NCBI GenBank assembly: GCA_024762485.1
Contig: JANTHH010000139.1
Location: 1 to 7,300 of the forward strand
DNA length: 7,300 nt
From: Chromatiales bacterium
Lineage (GTDB): Bacteria; Pseudomonadota; Gammaproteobacteria; Chromatiales; Chromatiaceae
Reading direction: 5' to 3'
Part shown: positions 1-5,260 of the stretch, in pieces
Position numbering within the stretch: the stretch's first letter is position 1
Layout: each line of letters begins with the position of its first letter
Program-made: the position numbers and the translations under genes
The notes under the pieces: model-generated
What the model was told of the DNA's origin: nothing
The model's database searches: none
What the model saw: only the letters and a program-made list of their open reading frames with translations

Positions 1-200
1 CCCTGGTCATCGAGATACGAATAGGGTCCGTAATCGGCATCCACACCCAGGCGGATAACTGGATGCTCAGCGAGCCACGTGGCCTCCCGGTCATCGAGCA
101 TCAGCGGCTGCGCCGCAAGCGTGCCCGACAGGCAGACGAGCAGTCCGACCAGACCAAGCAGGACCCGGTTCAGCAGCAGCGATTGTCGTCTGCAAAACAT
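1..200 (-). CDS. N-terminal part of a secreted or membrane-anchored SBP_bac_3-type sensor protein (partial)
   Basis: The first 66 residues of a minus-strand gene are visible and the rest lies beyond the window edge. Seen: the start MFCRRQSLLLNRVLLGL has a basic n-region, then a leucine-rich core (about residues 14-24) and a small-residue stretch ending near Ala30, which makes a typical Sec signal peptide. It is followed by a segment around residues 38-64 containing WLAEHPVIRLGVDADYGPYS. Known: a 'WLaeHPvIrlGvd..y.Py.y.D' opening is typical of family 3 solute-binding domains used as periplasmic sensors in histidine kinases and GGDEF/EAL proteins. Inference: probably the sensor half of such a signalling protein, since stand-alone transport binding proteins rarely carry this lead-in. 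The output domain cannot be seen. The ATG at 200 was chosen because the signal peptide starts there and AAGG lies 8 bases upstream; the frame stays open to 329, so in-frame ATG codons further upstream cannot be excluded. Confidence 0.7.
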   Translation of the reverse strand, partial: MFCRRQSLLLNRVLLGLVGLLVCLSGTLAAQPLMLDDREATWLAEHPVIRLGVDADYGPYSYLDDQ

Positions 201-433
201 GGCAGGCACCTTGCACCCTATCGTCCTTGATTCACGCCGGGGGACAGGCGGCCATGCCATCACGGCCATCACAGGGACGATTCGGACACGAAGCGCTCGC
301 CTACCCCACTGAGTGAAGTGTAGCCCGTGTCACGAGGCAGCCAGACCAGCCAATGACGAACTGTGAACAGGCGCAGCCTGGTTGCGGGCACTGAAGGGGC
401 GTGGGGCGGGCCGAAGATCAGGGGGGAGGGAAA

Positions 434-523
434 TGGCGGAGAGGGTGGGATTTGAACCCACGGAGGGGATAAACCCTCGCCGGTTTTCAAGACCGGTGCA
501 TTCAGCCGCTCTGCCACCTCTCC
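434..523 (-). tRNA. tRNA-Ser (anticodon UGA)
   Basis: A complete class II tRNA of 90 nt including an encoded 3' CCA (434-436). Read on the minus strand, the 5' acceptor strand GGAGAGG pairs with CCTCTCC over 7 bp, followed by a G discriminator as expected for serine tRNAs. The anticodon loop is CTTGAAA with anticodon TGA (complement of 487-489), closed by a GGT/ACC-type stem. A long variable arm (GCGAGGG...CCCTC region) and a T-loop GTTCAAATC are present. It reads UCN serine codons. It sits 20 kb-independent of any other tRNA in view, and serS, the enzyme that charges it, lies about 1.1 kb away. Its 3' side is the left edge of the window, where no integrase or duplicated tRNA end is visible. 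Confidence 0.97.
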
Positions 524-537
524 GAATTACGCGTGGC

Positions 538-562
538 ACCGGCCCTGTGAAACAGCGCCGGT
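538..562 (-). other. Hairpin in the tRNA-Ser precursor leader
   Basis: An inverted repeat lies between the tRNA 5' end and its predicted promoter. ACCGGC (538-543) pairs with GCCGGT (557-562), followed by one C-C mismatch, then CTG (545-547) with CAG (553-555), closing a five-base loop. It would form in the roughly 45-50 nt 5' leader of the precursor. No run of T follows it, so it is not an intrinsic terminator. It may be a processing or stability element; function is not known. Confidence 0.45.
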
Positions 563-577
563 CGAAACGAGCGCAGA

Positions 578-605
578 AGGATACCGAAATACACCATAAA
601 AACAA
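578..605 (-). promoter_or_regulatory. Predicted sigma-70 promoter of tRNA-Ser
   Basis: On the minus strand, TTGTTT (complement of 600-605) and TATCCT (complement of 578-583) are separated by 16 bp. The stretch after the -10 box is GC-rich (CTGCGC), as in stable-RNA promoters under stringent control. The predicted start is near 571, leaving a leader of about 48 nt. Seen: the hexamers. Inferred: activity and stringent regulation. Confidence 0.5.
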
Positions 606-629
606 GTAGTAATCCTGCCCGAACCACGG

Positions 630-657
630 TTGCAGTTTCATTGTCCTCGCGTATGCT
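630..657 (+). promoter_or_regulatory. Predicted sigma-70 promoter of yccA
   Basis: TTGCAG (630-635) and TATGCT (652-657) are separated by 16 bp, placing transcription start near 664 and giving a 5' leader of about 60 nt. The -35 box is only 24 bp from the -35 box of the divergent tRNA-Ser promoter. The hexamers are moderate matches. Confidence 0.4.
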
Positions 658-704
658 TGGGAACCTCTGGTGGCCGAAGGGGTCACAGGATTGATATTCA
701 ACGA

Positions 705-721
705 TACGTCAGGAGTACGTA
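705..721 (+). promoter_or_regulatory. yccA ribosome binding site presented in a hairpin loop
   Basis: TACGT (705-709) and ACGTA (717-721) are exact inverted repeats closing a seven-base loop, CAGGAGT, that contains the Shine-Dalgarno core AGGAG (711-715). The linear distance from AGGAG to the ATG at 727 is 11 bases, longer than usual; the hairpin would shorten it in space. A 5-bp stem is weak, so it could be chance. Confidence 0.4.
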
Positions 722-726
722 CCAAA

Positions 727-1398
727 ATGAACCGATTCGAAACCGCCGTCGCCCAACCACGGGGTATGGCGACCGAGACCAACAAGGTCCTGAAAAATAC
801 CTACATGCTGCTGTCCGCGACCCTGGGCTTCAGTGCGCTCACCGCCATGCTGTCGATGAGCATCGGCACCTCGCCGATGACCTATCTGCTTTCCCTCATT
901 GCGGCCATGGTGCTGGGCATGTTCGTACTGCCGCGCACCGCCAATTCCAGTGCCGGTATCGGCGTGTTGTTCCTGATCACTGGCCTGCTCGGATTCGGTC
1001 TGGGTGCGGTGCTGAGCATCTACCTGGCCCTGCCCAAGGGGCCTGAGATCATCGCCACTGCCTTCGGTGGCACCGGGGTGATCTTCCTCGGCCTGTCGGG
1101 CTATGCCCTGACCACCAAGCGCAACTTCAGCTTCATGGGCGGCTTCCTGTTCGCCGGCATGATGGTGGTGGTGATCGCCATGCTCGCCAACCTGTTCTTT
1201 GCACTGCCGGCCCTCTCGCTGGCGGTCTCGGCGGGCATCATCCTGCTGATGAGCGGCTTTATCCTGTTCGACACCAGCCGCATCATCCACGGTGGCGAGA
1301 CCAACTACATCATGGCCACCTTCAGCCTCTACATGAGCATCTTCAACATCTTCATCAGCCTGTTGCAGATTCTGGGTCTCATGTCCGGCGACGACTGA
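727..1398 (+). CDS. yccA: YccA-type Bax inhibitor-1 family inner-membrane protein
   Basis: A 223-residue protein with about seven hydrophobic segments (roughly 26-44, 51-67, 75-98, 106-127, 136-156, 160-181, 194-218). The C-terminal block reads ILFDTSRIIHGGETNYI, then SLYMSIFNIFISLLQILG, nearly the same as the corresponding block of E. coli YccA (219 residues, from memory). Known: YccA belongs to the BI-1/TMBIM family and, in E. coli, interacts with the membrane protease FtsH and modulates its activity. Some relatives (B. subtilis YetJ) conduct calcium using two aspartates. Here one acidic site is present (Asp182), while the second position is Ser204, as in the YccA branch, so calcium transport should not be assumed. 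The ATG at 727 was chosen over an upstream GTG at 670 because AGGAG precedes it and the upstream residues look non-coding. A strong terminator follows the stop. Confidence 0.93.
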   Translation: MNRFETAVAQPRGMATETNKVLKNTYMLLSATLGFSALTAMLSMSIGTSPMTYLLSLIAAMVLGMFVLPRTANSSAGIGVLFLITGLLGFGLGAVLSIYLALPKGPEIIATAFGGTGVIFLGLSGYALTTKRNFSFMGGFLFAGMMVVVIAMLANLFFALPALSLAVSAGIILLMSGFILFDTSRIIHGGETNYIMATFSLYMSIFNIFISLLQILGLMSGDD

Positions 1399-1420
1399 TC
1401 GACGGCCAGGCATAAACCGA

Positions 1421-1449
1421 AAACCCCGGCCCGGTGCCGGGGTTTTTTT
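1421..1449 (+). terminator. Rho-independent terminator of yccA
   Basis: CCCCGGC (1424-1430) pairs with GCCGGGG (1436-1442) over 7 bp around the loop CCGGT, followed by seven T (1443-1449). The flanking AAA (1421-1423) can extend the stem into the T run. It begins 22 bases after the yccA stop. On the minus strand the hairpin is followed by TTTTCGGTTT, so it might also weakly end transcripts coming from serS. Confidence 0.9.
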
Positions 1450-1463
1450 ATGAGGACTACTCG

Positions 1464-1646
1464 ATGGACTGGATGAAGATACTGGCCGCCGTGGCCCTGC
1501 TGATGATGCTGTTCGTCTCCTGGCGCGGCTTCAAGTGGTGGAGCGCCAACAGCCCCAAGGCGGAGAAAGGCGACTGGAACAGCGCCCTGCTGGCGCTGGC
1601 GGCAGTGGCGGCCTTCGTCGCCCTGCTGATCATGATGGTACGCTGA
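1464..1646 (+). CDS. Small two-helix membrane protein of unknown function
   Basis: I do not recognise this family. The 60-residue product has two hydrophobic helices (about residues 4-19 and 40-58) joined by a hydrophilic, lysine- and tryptophan-containing loop (SWRGFKWWSANSPKAEKGDW), so it should be a helical hairpin in the inner membrane. Support for a real gene: AGGA at 1453-1456 with 7-base spacing to the ATG, the clean amphipathic layout, GC-rich third positions like its neighbours, and its filling most of the gap between yccA and serS. The same frame is open back to 1434, but a start there would lie inside the terminator hairpin. It converges with serS (20 bp between stop codons). No promoter is evident between the terminator and the start, so expression probably relies on read-through. 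Confidence 0.65.
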   Translation: MDWMKILAAVALLMMLFVSWRGFKWWSANSPKAEKGDWNSALLALAAVAAFVALLIMMVR

Positions 1647-1665
1647 GCAAGCGCGGGCCGTCCGT

Positions 1666-2985
1666 TTACAGACCCAGCGCCCCGCTGCCGCCCGGCACCG
1701 GGGCCGCACCGCCGCCCAGCACCTCTATGCCGCCCATGTAGGGCCGCAGCACCTCGGGCACACGCACGCTGCCATCGGCCTGCTGGTAGTTTTCCAGCAC
1801 CGCCACCAGGGTGCGCCCCACCGCAAGGCCGGAACCGTTGATGGTGTGCACCAGCTCCGGCTTGCCGGTCTCCGGATTGCGCCAACGCGCCTGCAGGCGA
1901 CGTGCCTGGAAATCGCGGAAGTTCGAGCAGGACGAGATCTCACGATACTTGCCCTGCCCCGGCAGCCAGACCTCCAGGTCATAGGTCTTGGCAGCGGAGA
2001 AGCCCAGATCACCGGTGCACAGTGTGACCAGCCGGTAGGGCAGCCCAAGCTGCTGCAGGATGGCCTCCGCATGGCCGGTCAGCGCCTCCAGCACCTGCGC
2101 GGAATCATCCGGCCGCACCACCTGCACCAGTTCCACCTTGTCGAACTGGTGCTGGCGGATCATGCCGCGGGTATCCCGGCCGTAGGAGCCGGCCTCTGAG
2201 CGGAAACAGGGGGTGTGCGCCACATAGCGCCGCGGCATGTAGTCCGCCTCGATGATCTCGTCGCGCACCAGGTTGGTCAGCGGCACCTCGGCGGTAGGGA
2301 TCAGGTAGTAACCGGACTCGCCTTCCAGTTTGAACAGGTCTTCCTCGAACTTCGGCAACTGGCCGGTGCCTCGCAGGCTGTCGGCGTTGACCATGTAAGG
2401 CACATAGGCCTCCGTATAGCCGTGCTCGCCGCTGTGGGTGTCGAGCATGAACTGGGTCAGCGCTCGCTGCAGCCGCGCCAGCGGGCCGGACAGCACCACG
2501 AACCGCGAACCGGTCAGCTTGGCGGCGGCATCGAAATCCATGCCGCCGAGACCCGCACCGATATCCACGTGGTCGCGTGGCTCGAAGTCGAACGCGGGTG
2601 GCTCGCCCCACCGGCGTTCCTCACGGTTGTCGTCTTCGCTGTTGCCGTCGGGTACCGTCTCATCGGGGATATTCGGGATACCCATGAGGATGTCATTGAG
2701 CTCGCGCTGGATGCCCTCCAGCTGCTCCTCTGCGGCCTTCAGGGCGTCGCCCAGGCCCGCCACCTCGTCCAGCAATGGCTGGATGTCCTCACCGGCGGCC
2801 TTGGCCTTGCCGATGGACTTCGACCTGGTGTTGCGCGCGTTCTGCAGTTCCTGGGTCCTGACCTGCAACGCCTTGCGCTCGGCCTCCAGTTCGGCGAGAC
2901 GCGCGGTATCGAGTTCAAAGCCGCGACGCTTGAGTTGTGCGGCAACGGTATCGAGGTCGGTTCGGATCAGTTTCGGATCGAGCAT
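1666..2985 (-). CDS. serS: Seryl-tRNA synthetase
   Basis: Catalyses ATP-dependent charging of tRNA-Ser (and tRNA-Sec where present) with serine, in the cytoplasm. The 439-residue product has the expected layout: an N-terminal tRNA-binding coiled-coil arm (about residues 27-100, rich in Glu/Lys/Leu/Ala), then a class II catalytic core. Visible motifs are TAEVPL (231-236, serine binding), motif 2 with PCFRSEAGSYGRDTRG (259-274), SNFRDFQARR (354-363) and motif 3 GSGLAVGRTLVAVLEN (384-399). Family members are usually near 430 residues; the extra is a glycine/proline-rich C-terminal tail after EVL (from about residue 424). The start is ATG 2985, giving the standard MLDPKLIRTDL; a TTG one codon earlier is not needed. 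The start shares one base with the stop of the upstream DUF190 gene (TGATG), indicating translational coupling. Last gene of the crcB operon. Confidence 0.98.
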   Translation of the reverse strand: MLDPKLIRTDLDTVAAQLKRRGFELDTARLAELEAERKALQVRTQELQNARNTRSKSIGKAKAAGEDIQPLLDEVAGLGDALKAAEEQLEGIQRELNDILMGIPNIPDETVPDGNSEDDNREERRWGEPPAFDFEPRDHVDIGAGLGGMDFDAAAKLTGSRFVVLSGPLARLQRALTQFMLDTHSGEHGYTEAYVPYMVNADSLRGTGQLPKFEEDLFKLEGESGYYLIPTAEVPLTNLVRDEIIEADYMPRRYVAHTPCFRSEAGSYGRDTRGMIRQHQFDKVELVQVVRPDDSAQVLEALTGHAEAILQQLGLPYRLVTLCTGDLGFSAAKTYDLEVWLPGQGKYREISSCSNFRDFQARRLQARWRNPETGKPELVHTINGSGLAVGRTLVAVLENYQQADGSVRVPEVLRPYMGGIEVLGGGAAPVPGGSGALGL

Positions 2986-3296
2986 CAATCTTGTTCCAGG
3001 TTGGCCATGGCATCCCAGGACACCATGTGGCCTGGCTTGACATGGGCGCGAAGATGATCGACGACCGCCGCAATCTTCTCGGGGCGGTCGAAGAATTCGA
3101 TGATCACCGGCATATCCAGTGACATGTCCAGCAGCGAGGCAGTGTGGAAATGGCCCGACTTGCCGAAGCCGGCGATGCCGCGGAAGGCGGTTACCCCGGC
3201 AACCTTTTCCTGGTCATGGAGGATATTGAGCAGCTTGTCCAACTTGAGCCCGGCCTCGCTGCAGTAGACACGCACCATGGTCACATTGGTCTTCAT
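2985..3296 (-). CDS. DUF190 family protein, CrcB-associated
   Basis: A 103-residue soluble protein. The core RGIAGFGKSGHFHT (39-52), the preceding 'G.tafRG' strand, and the later DMPVIIEFFDRPEKI (61-75) are the hallmark of the DUF190 family. Known: these small proteins have a ferredoxin-like, PII-related fold and are often encoded next to crcB; their biochemical role is not established. Inference: a regulatory or accessory partner of the fluoride channel. The ATG at 3296 overlaps the crcB stop by four bases (ATGA) and the gene's own stop overlaps the serS start, so all three genes form one transcript. The short upstream GAGG, 8 bases before the ATG, is an adequate ribosome site. No signal peptide or membrane segment is seen. 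Confidence 0.88.
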   Translation of the reverse strand: MKTNVTMVRVYCSEAGLKLDKLLNILHDQEKVAGVTAFRGIAGFGKSGHFHTASLLDMSLDMPVIIEFFDRPEKIAAVVDHLRAHVKPGHMVSWDAMANLEQD

Positions 3297-3670
3297 CCCA
3301 ATTGCCTCGCAAGAAAGACCCCGAGCCCGGCCGCGGCCACACAGGCCGCCACGCTGAGCACCATGTTCAGACCGGCCCGCACATAGTCGGCCTGGCCGAT
3401 CAGGGTCAGGGTCTCAAGAGAAAAGGTCGAAAAGGTGGTGAAGGCACCGAGCAGGCCGATCAGCAGAAACGCCCGCATCTCCGGCCCGCTCGTGAGCCGC
3501 TCCATCATCAGCACATAGAGGATGCCCATCGCCAGTGAACCGAGGACGTTGACCGCCAGTGTGCCGTAAGGGAACGAACGCCCCATCAGGGCGTAGACCC
3601 CATTGGAGACCCAGAACCGCATCAGGGCGCCGATGGCGCCACCCGCGGCGATGGACAGTGCCTGCAGCAC
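3293..3670 (-). CDS. crcB: Fluoride ion channel CrcB/Fluc
   Basis: Exports fluoride passively across the inner membrane; the active form in the family is an antiparallel dual-topology dimer. The 125-residue product has four hydrophobic helices and the family signatures in order: GGAIGALMRF (10-19), GTLAVNVLGS (36-45) with the pore asparagine Asn41, and GAFTTFSTFS (75-84) with the two pore phenylalanines Phe80 and Phe83 and the region that binds the central sodium. All key residues are present. The start is GTG at 3670: an in-frame TGA lies three codons upstream, leaving no ATG alternative before Met17 inside helix 1, and AAGG lies 9 bases upstream. First gene of the crcB-DUF190-serS operon, divergent from the HDOD gene. 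I see no fluoride riboswitch in its leader. Confidence 0.96.
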   Translation of the reverse strand: MLQALSIAAGGAIGALMRFWVSNGVYALMGRSFPYGTLAVNVLGSLAMGILYVLMMERLTSGPEMRAFLLIGLLGAFTTFSTFSLETLTLIGQADYVRAGLNMVLSVAACVAAAGLGVFLARQLG

Positions 3671-3699
3671 GTCTGATCACCTTTCCCGTAAAAGGCGGC

Positions 3700-3729
3700 A
3701 TTCTACCCCGCGTGGCGGGGCCATCGGAA
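3700..3729 (-). promoter_or_regulatory. Predicted crcB operon promoter with an internal palindrome
   Basis: On the minus strand, TAGAAT (complement of 3700-3705) matches five of six -10 bases. A weak -35 (TTCCGA, complement of 3724-3729) lies 18 bp upstream. The spacer carries a perfect inverted repeat CCCCGC-GTG-GCGGGG (3706-3720) abutting the -10 box, a position where a bound repressor would block RNA polymerase. The predicted start is around 3692, leaving a leader of only about 22 nt. Confidence 0.45.
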
Positions 3730-3747
3730 TCATTTCCTGCCCCTCTC

Positions 3748-3774
3748 TCAAACATCCTGCCGGGTGGCCGATAG
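3748..3774 (+). promoter_or_regulatory. Predicted sigma-28 (FliA) promoter of the HDOD-GAF gene
   Basis: TCAAACAT (3748-3755), then 11 bases, then GCCGATAG (3767-3774). The E. coli FliA consensus is TAAAGTTT, 11 bases, GCCGATAA, and TCAA is a common -35 core in other gammaproteobacteria. The -10 matches seven of eight bases and the -35 five of eight, with the canonical spacing. Predicted transcription start is near 3781, giving a roughly 25-nt leader containing the Shine-Dalgarno site. No comparably good sigma-70 promoter was found in this gap. Confidence 0.62.
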
Positions 3775-3804
3775 GATCTGAAGGCCCCAGCCCCAGGAAT
3801 CAGC

Positions 3805-5259
3805 GTGTCGAACAACAAAAAACCGGGCATCCAGGCCTGGGTAAGAAGAATCACCGATAGCGAGATGCCCATCTTCGGGCGCACCGTGCAGGAGGTGGTG
3901 AGCGTGTCGCAGGATGACGACTCGTCCGCGGCCCAGCTCGGCCAGGCGGTCCTCAAGGATGCTGCCATGACCACCCAGGTGCTCAAACTCGCCAACAGCG
4001 CAAGCTACAAGCCCGCAGGCCAGCGCTTCAGCACCATCAGCCGCGCGATCATGATGCTCGGATTCGACACGGTGCGCAGCATGTGCCTGACGGTGACCCT
4101 GATCGACAGTCTGGTGCAGGGGGTGCATCGCGAACACCTGGTGAAGGAGATGGCCCGTTCGCTGCACGCGGCCACCCAGGCCCAGGTGGTGGCCAGCGAG
4201 ATGGGCGACCCCTCCCCCGAGGAGGTGTTCATCGCCACCCTGCTCTACCACATCGGCGATCTCGCCTTCTGGTGTTTTTGTGGCGACGAGGGGGATGCAC
4301 TGGACGAGGCCCTGCGGGTGCCTGGCCGATCTCCCGAAAAAGCGCAGCGCGAGATCCTCGGATTCACCCTGCGCGAACTCGGCTCCGCACTGGCCCGCGA
4401 GTGGGCGCTGAGCGAGTGGCTGCAGGCGATTATCCGCAACCCCGACCTGCCCGATCGCCGCAGCCGCTGCCTGATATTGAGCCGACAACTGGCGGAGGCC
4501 ACGGAGCAGGGATGGGGTGGAAAAAAAGTCGCCGCACTGATCCGCTCACTGGCGGATCTCGCCGGCTGTGACGAGGCGCAGCTGATCGAGAAGCTGCATC
4601 AGGGTGCCAAGTTCGCCGTACAGAATTCCGCCAGCTATGGTGCGGCACTGGTTGGCCGCGCCATCCCCTTGCCCGCCGACGTCGAGATAGGCGAGCTGGT
4701 CAACGACGTGGCGGCGTCGCCCGATTTCCCGCTGCCCGACCCGGCGCTTCAGCTGAAGATCCTGCGCGAGCTGACCGGACTGACGCGCCAGCAGGCGGAT
4801 TTCAACATGGTGATGGAGATGATCCTGGAGGGCATACACCGCGGTATCGGCATGGACCGTGCCCTGTTCGCCCTGATGACACCCGATCGCAAAGGCCTGC
4901 GGGCCAAGTACGTGCTCGGCGACCAGGACGGACTGCTGTTCAAGGGCTTCCGTTTCGACCTGCAGAAACGCGATAGCGGGATCCTGAGCTACTGCATGAG
5001 CCGCGAGGAAAGCCTCTGGCTGGACCGGAACAGTCCGAAGGAGATCGCCAACCAGCTCAGCGACCACCTGGTCGAACGTCTCGGCACCCGGTCCTTCTAT
5101 CTCGCACCCATCGTGGTCAAGAGCAAGGTGATCGGCGTGTTCTACACGGACAGGCTGCCGAGTGGACGCAAGCTGGATGCCGACGCCTTCGACAGCTTCA
5201 CCCACTTCACCCAGCAGGCGAATCTGGTGCTCAACCACCTGGCCAGCCAGCTGGGCTGA
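3805..5259 (+). CDS. HDOD domain protein with C-terminal GAF domain
   Basis: A 484-residue cytoplasmic signalling protein with no signal peptide or membrane helix. The N-terminal HDOD domain (about 21-215) shows the characteristic VLKDAAMTTQVLKLANSASY (49-68), then the helix AIMMLGFDTVRSMCL (81-95) and LLYHIGDL (146-153). In catalytic HD phosphohydrolases the last would read like LLHDIGKL; here the HD pair is lost, as usual for HDOD, so phosphodiesterase activity is unlikely. A helical linker leads to a GAF-like domain (about 335-478), with MDRALFALM (350-358) and APIVVKSKVIGVFYTDR (434-450) as its strands. Ligand unknown. Known HDOD proteins take part in motility, biofilm and stress signalling. 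The start is GTG 3805, with AGGA (3795-3798) 6 bases upstream. It is transcribed divergently from crcB behind a predicted FliA promoter and ends one base from the convergent AhpD-like gene. Confidence 0.9.
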   Translation: MSNNKKPGIQAWVRRITDSEMPIFGRTVQEVVSVSQDDDSSAAQLGQAVLKDAAMTTQVLKLANSASYKPAGQRFSTISRAIMMLGFDTVRSMCLTVTLIDSLVQGVHREHLVKEMARSLHAATQAQVVASEMGDPSPEEVFIATLLYHIGDLAFWCFCGDEGDALDEALRVPGRSPEKAQREILGFTLRELGSALAREWALSEWLQAIIRNPDLPDRRSRCLILSRQLAEATEQGWGGKKVAALIRSLADLAGCDEAQLIEKLHQGAKFAVQNSASYGAALVGRAIPLPADVEIGELVNDVAASPDFPLPDPALQLKILRELTGLTRQQADFNMVMEMILEGIHRGIGMDRALFALMTPDRKGLRAKYVLGDQDGLLFKGFRFDLQKRDSGILSYCMSREESLWLDRNSPKEIANQLSDHLVERLGTRSFYLAPIVVKSKVIGVFYTDRLPSGRKLDADAFDSFTHFTQQANLVLNHLASQLG

Positions 5260-5260
5260 G

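Noticed and set aside
201..433. Gap between the partial sensor gene and the tRNA
   Set aside because: Apart from a possible TACACT -10 box without a matching -35, no gene, terminator or strong repeat was found here.
434..523. tRNA-Ser as an integration (att) site
   Set aside because: No integrase and no second copy of the tRNA 3' end are visible in the window.
330..785. Minus-strand open frame of 151 residues across the tRNA and its promoter
   Set aside because: It reads straight through the tRNA-Ser gene and both promoters and has no family resemblance.
709..1413. Long minus-strand open frame antisense to yccA (234 residues)
   Set aside because: Composition is His/Gln/Glu-rich with no recognisable domain, as expected from the mirror of a membrane-protein gene; yccA on the other strand is certain.
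2215..3057. Long plus-strand open frame antisense to serS (280 residues)
   Set aside because: It mirrors the serS codons, has no convincing ribosome site or domain, and runs into the DUF190 gene.
3671..3804. Fluoride (crcB motif) riboswitch
   Set aside because: I looked for the conserved GATGG...CC and CTGATG elements on the minus strand and found no convincing set; the leader after the predicted promoter is too short.
3748..4488. Minus-strand open frame of 246 residues opposite the HDOD gene and the crcB upstream region
   Set aside because: Low-information, His/Gly/Gln-rich shadow sequence in GC-rich DNA; the opposite strand has a clear HDOD domain.
4546..5238. Minus-strand open frame of 230 residues opposite the GAF region
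   Set aside because: Shadow of the GAF-coding strand, with no family features and no start signal.
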